DNA from: Acidimicrobiia bacterium
GTDB lineage: Bacteria > Acidobacteriota > Vicinamibacteria > Vicinamibacterales > CAVVIG01
Direction: 5' to 3'
DNA: 64,000 nt
Assembly (NCBI GenBank): GCA_016871175.1
Contig: VFZL01000006.1
Span: 62,001-126,000 of the forward strand
Notes under the pieces: model-generated
What the model saw: only the letters and a program-made list of their open reading frames with translations
What the model was told of the DNA's origin: nothing
Databases searched by the model: none
Shown here: piece by piece, positions 35,883 through 44,047 of the stretch
How the letters are laid out: the number at the start of each line of letters is the position of its first letter
How positions within the stretch are numbered: position 1 is the stretch's first letter
Program-made: the position numbers and the translations under genes

Positions 35883-36484
35883 CAGGAAGCCGGATCGAGC
35901 AGAGGGGTCGGCGGGAGAGGCGAAACCACAGGGGACGACATCACCGCCTCCCGCGGACAGGCCACATGTAGGGTCCTCCAGACGTTTCGCGGCCCGTGGA
36001 GACGCTCGGAGATGTCAGAGGGCGTATCCGTCACGGCTCCAAGAGGGTCGGTCTAACGGATCGGGCCTCAGCTGCGAGAGCCCGGGCCGCCCAGGTCGCA
36101 CAGAAGCCCGATAGCATCATGCCAGATCGAGATCGTAGGAAGCTTTAGCGGGGGTCCGGGTTAACCGAACGCCCCTTATCGGACCCACCCGCCCCTCCCG
36201 CTCCCTCCTGTTCCCCCTTCGACAGCGGCTGGCCTCCTGCTGATTTCGGGCGTGCTGTTCATCGACTGGCGCGCGCTGCTCGGACGCAAGACGCTGCGCG
36301 TGAACTTTGCGATCTGGAACCGATGGCGCCGCGGCATGCTACACTTGCAGTGCCTTTCTGACAGCTGCGCTTTCGGTTTTCCGCATCAGATCCGAGTTAT
36401 CCTCGTCTCTCCTGCGTTCCCGCTGAGCATTCCGCTCGGGCCTGCCATCAGATATCGCGCATCCCTGGGATGCAGGAGTGTTCA
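35883..36484. other. Non-coding stretch upstream of the RRM gene
   Basis: About 600 bases without a supportable gene. Weak frame hints occur near 36,240-36,345 (ISGVLFIDWRALLGRKTLRVN), which could be the tail of a lost gene but match nothing I recognise. The last 130 bases are pyrimidine-rich and end in the palindrome and ribosome site of the RRM gene, so part may be its leader. Confidence 0.4.
36459..36473 (+). promoter_or_regulatory. 15-base palindrome abutting the RRM gene ribosome-binding site
   Basis: GCATCCC-T-GGGATGC is a perfect inverted repeat that ends exactly where the AGGAG ribosome site (36474-36478) begins, seven bases ahead of the ATG. As RNA it could form a five-pair hairpin with a CCTGG loop. 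As DNA it could be an operator. Position next to the ribosome site suggests control of translation of the RNA-binding protein. Confidence 0.45.
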
Positions 36485-36793
36485 ATGAGCACAAAGCTCT
36501 ACGTTGGTAATCTTCCGTACGAAACGACCGAGTCCGATTTGCAGGCGCTATTCGAGGCGTCCGGCCAGGTCGCGTCGGTCAACATCGTCCGCGACCGGGC
36601 CACGGGCCAGGCGCGCGGCTTTGCCTTTGTCGAAATGGGTGATGCCGCCGCCGCGCAGCAGGCGGTCAGCGACCTCGACAAGCACGCCTACGGCGGCCGC
36701 AACCTGACCGTCAACGAGGCGAGGCCGATGGCGCCGCGCGGCAACGGCGGCGGCTTTGGCGGCGGCCGCGCGCGACGCGAATCGCGCTGGTAA
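36485..36793 (+). CDS. Single-RRM RNA-binding protein
   Basis: A 102-residue protein with one RNA recognition motif: RNP2 is KLYVGNLPYE (residues 4-13) and RNP1 is ARGFAFVEM, with the usual beta-alpha-beta-beta-alpha-beta order. A short glycine/arginine tail follows (GNGGGFGGGRARRE). These Rbp proteins bind single-stranded RNA and are often cold-induced. The ATG is chosen for its AGGAG ribosome site. The start five codons earlier lacks one. A DEAD-box helicase gene follows after 15 bases, a recurring functional pairing. Confidence 0.93.
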   Translation: MSTKLYVGNLPYETTESDLQALFEASGQVASVNIVRDRATGQARGFAFVEMGDAAAAQQAVSDLDKHAYGGRNLTVNEARPMAPRGNGGGFGGGRARRESRW

Positions 36794-36808
36794 GCCCGGC
36801 GCGTCGTT

Positions 36809-38179
36809 TTGCCTTTCACGAATCTTCACCTGCACCCGGATCTCCTCAAGGGGATCCGGGAGCTTGGCTTTTCTCGCCCTACTCCAATTCAGACGGAGGC
36901 CATTCCGCCGGCGCTCGACGGCCGGGACCTGCTTGCCTCCGCGCAGACCGGCAGCGGAAAAACGATCGCGTTCCTCCTGCCCATCCTGCACCGGCTGATG
37001 GATAAACCGCGGCGGACGACGCGCGCGCTCATCCTGACACCGACGCGGGAGCTGGCAGCGCAGATCCTCGAGGAATTCAATGCGCTCGCCGTGCACACGC
37101 CGCTCACCGGCGCCGCGATCTTCGGCGGTGTCGGCATGGGACCGCAGGAGCACGCCTTCCGCAGCGGCGTCGACGTCATCGTCGCGACGCCCGGCCGGCT
37201 GCTCGATCACGCCACGCGTCCGTACGCGAAATTGAGCGGCCTCGAATATCTCGTGCTCGACGAGGCCGATCGCATGCTCGACATGGGCTTCCTGCCGGAC
37301 ATCAAGCGAATCCTGCGGCACATTCCGAGCAAGCGGCAGACGCTCTTCTTCAGCGCGACGATGCCGCGGGAGATTGCGGCGCTGGCGTCGGAGATGTTGA
37401 GGAATCCGGTGACGGTTGCGCTGCAGCGGCAGGCGGCGCCGGCGGTGGGCATCACGCAGGCCGCTTACCCCGTACCGCAGCCGCTGAAGCCGGCGCTGCT
37501 CGTCGAACTCGTGACGCGCGGCATTATGGCGCAGGCGCTGGTGTTCACGCGCACGAAGCATCGCGCCAACCGCCTGACGGAGAGCCTGGTCCGCAGCGGC
37601 ATCAATGCCGAGCGCATTCATGGCAACCGATCGCAGGCGCAGCGGACGCTGGCGCTCGCGGGCTTCAAGAACGGGCGCTATCCCGTCCTGGTCGCCACCG
37701 ACATTGCCGCGCGCGGCATCGATGTCGAGGCGCTGACCCACGTCATCAACTTCGACGTGCCCGCGGCGCCGGAGGATTACATCCATCGCGTCGGCCGCAC
37801 CGGCCGCGCGGCGATGACCGGCGAGGCGTTCACATTCGTGTCGCCGGACGAGGAATCGAACCTGCGCGTCATCGAGCGGGCCCTGGGCAAGACCCTGCCG
37901 CGGGTGACGCTACCGGACTTCGACTACAGGACACAGGCCGCGCAACTCGAGGTGCCGCTCAAGGAGCGCATCGCCGCCATTCGCCAGCGGAAGCGTGAGG
38001 AGCGCGAGCGCGCCGCGGTCAACGCGGCGCGGCGTGCGGCTGGTGTGAGGGACTCGCGCGGGCATCAGCACGATGCAGGGGTAGAAGGTGTGAAAGGCAG
38101 GACGCCTCCGCGTACGCGGAGCCATCGCGGGCCGAGCTCAGGGCGCTTCCGGCCGCGGGGGCCACGGCGCAGGCCCTGA
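36809..38179 (+). CDS. rhlE: DEAD-box RNA helicase, RhlE type
   Basis: A 456-residue ATP-dependent RNA helicase. The motifs in order are the Q motif GFSRPTPIQTEAIPP, Walker A ASAQTGSGKT, PTRELAAQI, TPGRLLDH, LDEADRMLDMGF (DEAD), SAT, VLVATDIAARGIDVE and HRVGRTGRA. The C-terminus is a basic, arginine-rich tail likely to bind RNA. It unwinds structured RNA in ribosome assembly, decay or cold adaptation. The start taken here is TTG, 15 bases after the RRM stop, and gives the expected MPFTNLHLHPDLLKGI N-terminus. Its ribosome site is weak. Coupling with the RRM gene is likely. Confidence 0.93.
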   Translation: MPFTNLHLHPDLLKGIRELGFSRPTPIQTEAIPPALDGRDLLASAQTGSGKTIAFLLPILHRLMDKPRRTTRALILTPTRELAAQILEEFNALAVHTPLTGAAIFGGVGMGPQEHAFRSGVDVIVATPGRLLDHATRPYAKLSGLEYLVLDEADRMLDMGFLPDIKRILRHIPSKRQTLFFSATMPREIAALASEMLRNPVTVALQRQAAPAVGITQAAYPVPQPLKPALLVELVTRGIMAQALVFTRTKHRANRLTESLVRSGINAERIHGNRSQAQRTLALAGFKNGRYPVLVATDIAARGIDVEALTHVINFDVPAAPEDYIHRVGRTGRAAMTGEAFTFVSPDEESNLRVIERALGKTLPRVTLPDFDYRTQAAQLEVPLKERIAAIRQRKREERERAAVNAARRAAGVRDSRGHQHDAGVEGVKGRTPPRTRSHRGPSSGRFRPRGPRRRP

Positions 38180-38199
38180 CCCGCGTCGGTAACGTCTCC

Positions 38200-38367
38200 T
38201 CATCGCGCGGGTAATACCTCGTACCGCGCCATCATGCCCGCCTCCATGTGGTCGTCCAGGTGGCAATGAAAGAGCCACAGGCCAGGACTGTCAGGAACCA
38301 TGTCGACGGTTTCCGTCGCCATCGGCAAGAGAGGAATCGTGTCCCTGCGCGTGCCGTGGGAGAACAA
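38200..38367 (-). pseudogene. C-terminal fragment of a multicopper oxidase
   Basis: Fifty-five codons ending at a TGA encode LFSHGTRRDTIPLLP, then VDMVPDSPGLWLFHCHLDDH and MEAGMMARYEVLPAR. HCHLDDHMEAGM is the type 1/type 3 copper ligand motif at the end of multicopper oxidases. Upstream the frame loses similarity and no start or other copper motifs are seen. This is therefore an isolated tail, probably left by an insertion or deletion. It lies between rhlE and phage remnants. Confidence 0.82.
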
Positions 38368-38582
38368 ACGCGCCCCGGGGCGCTGCCGGCAACCAGGCGG
38401 GCGTCGGGATCTTCATCCTGCGCCCAGCGCTGCGACATGGCCACAGATCTTCGCGCGTGGACGTATCGATAAACGCGCGAGAAACGCGCCCCAGAGGCCT
38501 CCAGAGGCGCGACGGCACCGGGCTTGAGGGGTATCCCCGGCCGGCACTCCGGGCCGCCCTAACAGCCGGGAAGGGGGAAAGA

Positions 38583-38808
38583 ATGCCCGGAACGAGTCGC
38601 AGCGGACGACGGCCGCAGCCGGCGGCGCTTCGCGCGCTCAAAGGCGCACGGACGCGCGCGGCATAAGCACGAGCCGCACTTCGAGCCGAAGCTCCCGCCG
38701 ATGCCGTCCTTCGTCGAAGCCGATCCGATCGCCGCGGGGTACTGGCGGCTGGTCCGGCGGCATTCGGACTGCACGTTGCCGCGTGGGCCTACTGCGGCCA
38801 CCATTTGA
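38583..38808 (+). pseudogene. Phage terminase small subunit (P27-type) fragment, frameshifted
   Basis: It starts with an ATG behind AAGGGGGAAA. Frame one gives MPGTSRSGRRPQPAALRALK, the basic, arginine-rich opening of P27-family terminase small subunits, and stops at 38666. A one-base shift gives HKHEPHFEPKLPPMPSFVEA, then DPIAAGYWRLVRR, which matches the following family block (EP-P ... P-A-A--W). The coding sequence then degenerates by 38808. The terminase recognises phage DNA for packaging, so this marks a dead prophage or related element. Confidence 0.65.
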
Positions 38809-39187
38809 CCGACGGATCATTATCCCGCAGGTCTTCTTCCGGGCGGTCGCCACTGGACGCGGCGGGCCGAAGAGCCCGCGAAAGATCATCGCATTCGGCA
38901 AGACGTGGCGTCGGGCGTGCGTGAGCGCCGGTCAGCCGGGGCGGATCCCCCATGACCTCCGCCGGTCAGCCGTCCGGCGATTTGTTCGGGCGGGTATCAC
39001 CGAGTCCGTGGCGATGGCGCTCGCCGGCCACAAGACGCGCTCAGTATTCGCGCGTTACAACATCACGTCAGAGGCCGACCTGCGGGACGCGGCGGAGAAG
39101 CTCGATGCGATCGACCGTGACAGTATCGTGACAGTCACCGGCCAGGCCGGACCGTGCCGGGGGACAATCGCGAGATTTACTCAGTAA
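38783..39187 (+). pseudogene. Tyrosine integrase, C-terminal catalytic fragment
   Basis: The frame encodes the last third of a phage-type tyrosine recombinase. Similarity begins near QVFFRAVATGRGG. The catalytic set is present: the HxLRR box IPHDLRRSAVR, then MALAGHKTRSVFARYN, containing the second conserved histidine and the nucleophilic tyrosine. The N-terminal arm-binding and core-binding domains and the first catalytic arginine are missing. The gene ends three bases from the 3' end of tRNA-Cys, the classic position beside an attachment site. It cannot recombine DNA alone. Confidence 0.82.
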
Positions 39188-39190
39188 AAC

Positions 39191-39264
<74 letters not shown>

Positions 39265-39374
39265 GACTGAGGACTTGCGGTGGTCCGCTCCGCCTAAGGG
39301 CTCCGGCGAACAGCCTTCGCCGGCGTTGTGGACTCGCCAGCCGAAGCTCCCTCGCGTGCCTGGGGAGCGAAGGC

Positions 39375-39449
39375 TGGAGCGGGAAACGGGATTCGAACCC
39401 GCGACTTCGACCTTGGCAAGGTCGCACTCTACCACTGAGTTATTCCCGC
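39375..39449 (-). tRNA. tRNA-Gly (GCC)
   Basis: A 75-base cloverleaf on the minus strand. The acceptor arm pairs GCGGGAA with TTCCCGC, then TCCA with encoded CCA. The anticodon loop TTGCCAA gives GCC, and the T loop GTTCGAATC is normal. It is upstream of tRNA-Cys on the same strand, so both are probably processed from one transcript. Confidence 0.97.
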
Positions 39450-39463
39450 TCGACCGAACCACC

Positions 39464-39492
39464 ACGGTACCACACGCGCGGTCCAGCTTCAA
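39464..39492 (-). promoter_or_regulatory. Sigma-70-type promoter of the tRNA-Gly/tRNA-Cys unit
   Basis: On the minus strand TTGAAG (39492-39487) and TACCGT (39469-39464) are separated by exactly 17 bases. The predicted transcript start is just ahead of the tRNA-Gly 5' end at 39449. This is the clearest two-hexamer promoter in the window. Confidence 0.55.
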
Positions 39493-39514
39493 GGCGCCGA
39501 GACCTCCCCCACAC

Positions 39515-39537
39515 GCCCGCATACGGAACGTGCGGGC
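39515..39537 (-). terminator. Hairpin downstream of galT
   Basis: GCCCGCA and TGCGGGC form a seven-base stem with a nine-base loop, just after the galT stop and before the tRNA promoter. No T-run follows on the minus strand, so it may be only a transcript-end structure. Confidence 0.4.
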
Positions 39538-39544
39538 GCCACGG

Positions 39545-40561
39545 TCACCCGCGGACCGGCTCCAATCGGGCATTTCGCAGCACGTCGGCCGCCTCCTCAG
39601 GCGAGGTCGGATTGATGTAGAACCCCGTCCCCCACTCGAATCCCGCCGTGCGCGTGAGCTTCGGCATCAGCTCGACGTGCCAGTGGTAGTAGTCGCCGAC
39701 CTCCTCCGTGAACGGCGCGCTATGGATGAGGAGGTTGTAAGACGGGTGCTCAAGTGTTCGGTTCATCCTCGCCAAGACCGACCAAAGCATCCGTGCGAGA
39801 CCCTCATACTCAGCGTGCGAGGCGTCCTCGAAGCGCGCGCCGTGGCGCCGAGGCAGCATCCATGTCTCGAACGGAAAACGCGGCGCGTAGGGCGACAGCG
39901 CGATGATATCCGCGTCCTCCTGAATCACGCGACGCTCGGCTGCAATCTCCTGCCGCAGGATGTCACAGAAGACGCATCGCTCCTTCGCACCGTAGTGCTG
40001 CTTGGCTCCGTCGAGCTCCTCACGCACGAAGTCTGGCACGATGGGGAGCGCAATGAGTTGGGAATGCGAGTGCTCGAGCGACGCGCCGGCCGGCGCGCCA
40101 TGGTTCTTGAAGATGAGAATGTAGCGAAACCGCCGATCCCGCTTCAGGTCCTGAATCCGTTCGCGAAACGCCCACAGGACCCGCTCGATCTCCCCCTCGG
40201 TCATCGTCGCGAGTGTCTTCGCGTGGTCGGGATGCTCGATGACGACTTCGTGCGCGCCGATGCCGTTCATGCGGTCGAACATCCCCTCCCCTTCGCGGTC
40301 CAGGGAACCTTCCACCTGCAGCGCGGGGAACTTGTTCGGGACCACACGGAGATCCCAGCCGGGGGTGTTCGCGCCCGATCCGTTCTGTCGAAACGCGAGA
40401 ATCTCTGGGGGTGTAAGGTCCTCCCGCCCAGGGCAAAACGGGCAATAGGCACCAGAGACGACGGCGGACCGCTCGATGCGGAAGTCGTTGGGACGCTTGC
40501 GCCGTCTGGTCGAGAGAATGACCCAGCGGCCAGTGACAGGATCCTTGCGCAGCTCAGGCAC
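39545..40561 (-). CDS. galT: Galactose-1-phosphate uridylyltransferase
   Basis: Transfers UMP between UDP-glucose and galactose 1-phosphate (Leloir pathway). The 338-residue protein has the N-terminal zinc-binding CPFCPG, a second CVFC pair and the active-site histidine triad in EHSHSQLIALP, where the middle histidine is uridylylated. PFETWMLPRRH and HWHVELMP complete the family pattern. Start is GTG with VPELRKDPVTGRWV, the usual N-terminus. yraN is 25 bases upstream on the same strand. UDP-sugars made here could feed the glycan cluster. Confidence 0.94.
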   Translation of the reverse strand: MPELRKDPVTGRWVILSTRRRKRPNDFRIERSAVVSGAYCPFCPGREDLTPPEILAFRQNGSGANTPGWDLRVVPNKFPALQVEGSLDREGEGMFDRMNGIGAHEVVIEHPDHAKTLATMTEGEIERVLWAFRERIQDLKRDRRFRYILIFKNHGAPAGASLEHSHSQLIALPIVPDFVREELDGAKQHYGAKERCVFCDILRQEIAAERRVIQEDADIIALSPYAPRFPFETWMLPRRHGARFEDASHAEYEGLARMLWSVLARMNRTLEHPSYNLLIHSAPFTEEVGDYYHWHVELMPKLTRTAGFEWGTGFYINPTSPEEAADVLRNARLEPVRG

Positions 40562-40586
40562 AGTGGCGACGGTTCAGGAGGCCATT

Positions 40587-40988
40587 CTACCCCGCGGCGT
40601 CGAATGCATTCCGAATGAGCTCGATGCGCGGCGCGCCACTGGCGATTTCGATGGCCACCACGTCGAATCGACACGGCCGGTCGAGGAGATGGTGGCGCGC
40701 GAGGTAGTCGCGCGCGGTCGCGGTGAGCCGGTGTCGCTTGCGGGGGTTGATCGCCTCAGCGCCAGCCCCGAACGCCCCACCGTCTCGCGCCTTCACCTCG
40801 ACGAACACCACCGACGGGCCATCCGCAGCGACGATGTCGATTTCGCCACTCCGTCGACGGTAGCGGCGCGCAAGAATTGCGTACCCTTGTCGCTCGAGCT
40901 CCTGAACGGCCAGCTCCTCGCCGATTTCACCGAACCGAACACGCCCGCGTCCCACGAGCGAATCGCGAAGCAAGCGGCGAGCCACCAT
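40587..40988 (-). CDS. yraN: UPF0102 (YraN) family nuclease-fold protein
   Basis: A 133-residue YraN protein, a predicted Holliday-junction-resolvase-like endonuclease fold of unclear function. FGEIGEELAVQELERQGYAI, then RYRRRSGEIDIVAADG and VFVEVKARDGG carry the acidic D-ExK metal site. The family length is about 120 residues. It lies between an aminotransferase gene and galT, 15 bases after the former. Confident family assignment. Confidence 0.93.
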   Translation of the reverse strand: MVARRLLRDSLVGRGRVRFGEIGEELAVQELERQGYAILARRYRRRSGEIDIVAADGPSVVFVEVKARDGGAFGAGAEAINPRKRHRLTATARDYLARHHLLDRPCRFDVVAIEIASGAPRIELIRNAFDAAG

Positions 40989-41003
40989 CGAACGCCGCCG
41001 CGG

Positions 41004-42333
41004 TTACTGCCGGGCCACCTCGCTCAGGCTCTCGTCGAAAATGGCAATCGCCGCCTCGGCCTGCGCACGCGTCAGGACCAGCGGTGGACAGAATCGGATG
41101 GCGTTCTTGCCCGCGCCCAGGATCAAGAGCCCGCGCTTGAACGCGGCGTTGACGACGGCGTCACACTCGGTCGTGGCCCGCTCTTTCGTGACGCGATCCC
41201 GCACGAACTCCACGCCGACCATGAGACCGCGCCCGCGGACATCGCCGATGAGCGGGTGTCGCTCCATGAGCACCTTAAGCCCCGCCATCAGGTGCCCGCC
41301 GACCTCAATGGCGTTCGCCATCAACTGGTCGCGGAGCAGCTTCAGCGTCGCAAGGGCCGCCACACACGACACGGGATTCCCACCAAACGTCGAGGCATGC
41401 GTGTCGGGCGGCCATGTCATGAGGTCCGCGCGCGCGACGGTGACGCCCAGCGGGAGCCCTGACGCGATCCCCTTCGCCATCGCGACCACGTCGGGCTTCA
41501 CCCCCGGTGTGCTCGATGGCGAACATCGCGCCGGTGCGACCTAGTCCGGACTGGACCTCGTCGGCGATGAGGACGATCCCATGCCGGCGTGTGAGCTCAC
41601 GCAGTCGTCGCATGAACACATCCGGTCCCACGACGTATCCACCCTCGCCCTGGATGGGCTCGACGATGACGGCGGCCACTTCGTCCGGCGACAGCAGGTG
41701 AAGGAAGAGCTGGTGTTCGATGAAGTCGAGGCACTCTGCCGCGCAGGTTTCCGGCTGAAGCTTCATCGGACAGCGATAGCAATCGGCGTACGGCGCATGA
41801 AATATGCCCGGCACGAACGGGCCGAACCCTCGACGCTGCACCGTCTTGCTCGCCGTCACCGACAGCGCGCCCATCGTTCGACCGTGAAACGCGCCGAGAA
41901 AGGCGATGACATTCGGCCGTCCTGTTGCGTAGCGTGCCAGCTTCAACGCGGCCTCGACGGCCTCGGCGCCCGAGTTCGAGAAGAGCCCTCGCGCCCCACC
42001 CTCCACCGGCGGCGCAGCCGCCAGTTCCTCCGCGAGCCGGACCTGCGGCTCGTAGTAGAAGTCCGTTCCCGACATGTGGAGGAACTTACCGGTCTGCTCA
42101 TGGATCGCGCGCACGACGTCCGGGTGCGAGTGCCCCGTTGAATTCACCGCGATTCCCGCCGCGCAATCGAGAAACAGGTTGCCGTCGACGTCCTCGACCA
42201 TGGACCCGAACCCGCGCTCGATCACGAGGGGATAACCGCGCGTATACGAAGGCGACACGACTTTCGCATCACGCTCGATGAGCGCTTTCGCCCGAGGACC
42301 AGGCAGCGTGGTCTTGATGGACGGCTTATCCAT
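41004..42333 (-). pseudogene. Class III aminotransferase (acetylornithine/4-aminobutyrate type), one-base frameshift
   Basis: A PLP-dependent aminotransferase of about 442 residues. Frame one gives MDKPSIKTTLPGPRAKALIE through LFSNSGAEAVEAALKLARY to DEVQSGLGRTGAMFAIEHTG. A run of five C on the plus strand (41501-41505) then shifts the frame. The second frame resumes KPDVVAMAKGIASGLPLG with the PLP lysine, and continues to the stop. Removing one base restores a normal full-length enzyme, ACC GGG GTG AAG. Exact substrate (GABA, acetylornithine, 2,2-dialkylglycine-like) is unclear. The start is one base beyond the cysS stop, so the gene belongs to the cysS unit. Homopolymer error is the simplest explanation. 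Confidence 0.88.
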
Positions 42334-42334
42334 G

Positions 42335-43753
42335 CTACTTCCTCTTCCACCGCGTCCCGGACGACGAATCCTCCAGGAGCACGCCTCGAGCGGCCAGGTC
42401 CTGGCGAATGCGGTCCGCCTCGGCGAAATCCCGACGACGACGGGCGGCATGCCGCTCCTCGATGAGGCGGTCGATCTCCTCGACCGGAATCGGCGGTTGG
42501 TCGTCTTCGGCGCGCCGAAGCGAGAGCACGCCGAGCACGCGGTCGAAGCCTCCGAAGGCTTCATGGATCGCGTCGACGTCAGCACGTCCGACCCGCCCGC
42601 TATCAATTGCCGCATTCAGCCACCGCACCAGCTCGAACAGCGCGCCCAGCGCGCCGGCTGTGTTCAGATCGCTCCGCATGGCGTCACCAAATTCCTGCTG
42701 GGCCTGCGCGACTCGTGAGCCGACCTCGGGATGAGCGCCCTCCGCGGTGACCGTTGCCAAGCGGGCCAGAAAGTCCGTCAGGCGCCGCATCGCTTCTTCG
42801 GCTTGCGCGAGGCTCGACCAGGTGAAGTTGAGCGGCTTTCGATAGTGCGCCGACAGGAGCAGATATCGCACCGCCGAGGGCCTGAACCCCTTCGCGATGA
42901 CGTCGGGGATGGTGTACGTATTGCCGAGCGACTTCGACATCTTCTGCTCGTCGACATTCAGATGCTCGACGTGGAACCAGAACCGCACGAACGGTTTCCC
43001 GGTGGCGCACTCGCTCTGCGCGATCTCGTTCTCGTGATGAGGAAAAACCAGATCCACGCCCCCCGTGTGAATGTCGATCGGTGGCTCGCCGAGGAGACGC
43101 AGCGCCATAGCCGAGCACTCGAGGTGCCAACCGGGCCGCCCGGGCGGATCCACGACCGTCCAAGATGGCTCGTCGGGCTTGGTCGCCTTCCACAGCACGA
43201 AGTCCCGGGCGTCATCCTTCGCGTAGTTGTCGGCGTCGACGCGCGCACCCGCCTTCATCCCCTCATGGTCGAGACGGGCCAGCTTGCCGTAGTCGGGCAT
43301 GGTGTTGATCTTGAAGTAGATCGATCCGTCACTGCGATAGGTGTGGCCCTTGGCGTCGAGCACGGTAATCAGGTCCGCCATCGCCTGAAGGTTCTCTGGA
43401 TCCGTCGCTCGCGGCATCGCCTCCACCGGCTCCAGTCCGAGCGCTCGGGCATCGTCGAGAAACGCATCGACGTACTGGGTCGTATACGCTCGCAGATCCT
43501 GACCCGACCGCTGTGCTCCAACGATGGTGCGGTCGTCCACGTCCGTGAAGTTCATCACGTGTCGAACGTCGAATTCCATCAAATGGCGGAGGGTGCGGCG
43601 CAGAATATCGGTGCAGATGAACGAGCGGAAGTTGCCGATGTGTCCGCGGGCGTACACGGTCAAGCCGCACGTGTACATGCGAACGGTGTTACCGGGACCA
43701 GGCGTGAAGGGCTCCTCGGTCCGGCTCAGCGTGTTGTATAGGCGCATCATCAT
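42335..43753 (-). CDS. cysS: Cysteinyl-tRNA synthetase
   Basis: Charges tRNA-Cys. The 472-residue protein has zinc ligand Cys in YTCGLTVYARGHIGNFRS, the HIGH motif as HIGN, HTGGVDLVFPHHENEIAQSE (further zinc ligands) and KMSKSLGN near residue 270. Length is normal. Three successive ATG codons begin the frame; the exact one is unclear, and MRLYNTL is the conserved start. The aminotransferase ATG lies one base past the stop. Confident. Confidence 0.96.
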   Translation of the reverse strand: MMMRLYNTLSRTEEPFTPGPGNTVRMYTCGLTVYARGHIGNFRSFICTDILRRTLRHLMEFDVRHVMNFTDVDDRTIVGAQRSGQDLRAYTTQYVDAFLDDARALGLEPVEAMPRATDPENLQAMADLITVLDAKGHTYRSDGSIYFKINTMPDYGKLARLDHEGMKAGARVDADNYAKDDARDFVLWKATKPDEPSWTVVDPPGRPGWHLECSAMALRLLGEPPIDIHTGGVDLVFPHHENEIAQSECATGKPFVRFWFHVEHLNVDEQKMSKSLGNTYTIPDVIAKGFRPSAVRYLLLSAHYRKPLNFTWSSLAQAEEAMRRLTDFLARLATVTAEGAHPEVGSRVAQAQQEFGDAMRSDLNTAGALGALFELVRWLNAAIDSGRVGRADVDAIHEAFGGFDRVLGVLSLRRAEDDQPPIPVEEIDRLIEERHAARRRRDFAEADRIRQDLAARGVLLEDSSSGTRWKRK

Positions 43754-43760
43754 GCGCGCA

Positions 43761-44036
43761 TCAACCGATCGGGCGAGTGGTATGCCATAGCTGGTGGGTG
43801 CCGTCGCTGACGGCCACGTCGAGTGAGCCGTCCCGGGCCTGGAATCGCAATTGGTAGTCGCCGCCTCGCGTCCGCCTCTCCGCCTGCGCGACGGCCGCTG
43901 CTAATTGACGGGTGAGCTCCGCGCAACGTTCGGGTGCGCCGCACACGTCACAGACGCGAGACACAACGGCGTGCAGAAGCGTCGGAGACACCGGGGGCGC
44001 CATGGTCACGGCCACGTAGAACGCTTTCGGTGACAC
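43761..44036 (-). CDS. Small hypothetical protein with CxxC-x5-C motif
   Basis: A 91-residue protein between cysS and ribF with no family that I recognise. It has CDVCGAPERC, which could bind zinc. A helical middle (ELTRQLAAAVAQAERRTRGG) and a strand-rich end (YQLRFQARDGSLDVAVSDG) follow. The GTG start at 44036 lies eight bases after TAGAAT (44045-44050). An internal ATG at 44003 is the alternative. Codon use resembles its neighbours. Function unknown. Confidence 0.55.
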   Translation of the reverse strand: MSPKAFYVAVTMAPPVSPTLLHAVVSRVCDVCGAPERCAELTRQLAAAVAQAERRTRGGDYQLRFQARDGSLDVAVSDGTHQLWHTTRPIG

Positions 44037-44047
44037 TGAGCAAAATT

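Noticed and set aside
36252-36488. A 78-codon frame upstream of the RRM gene
   Set aside because: It runs through the RRM ribosome site and start region, has no ribosome site and matches nothing I know. Treated as non-coding.
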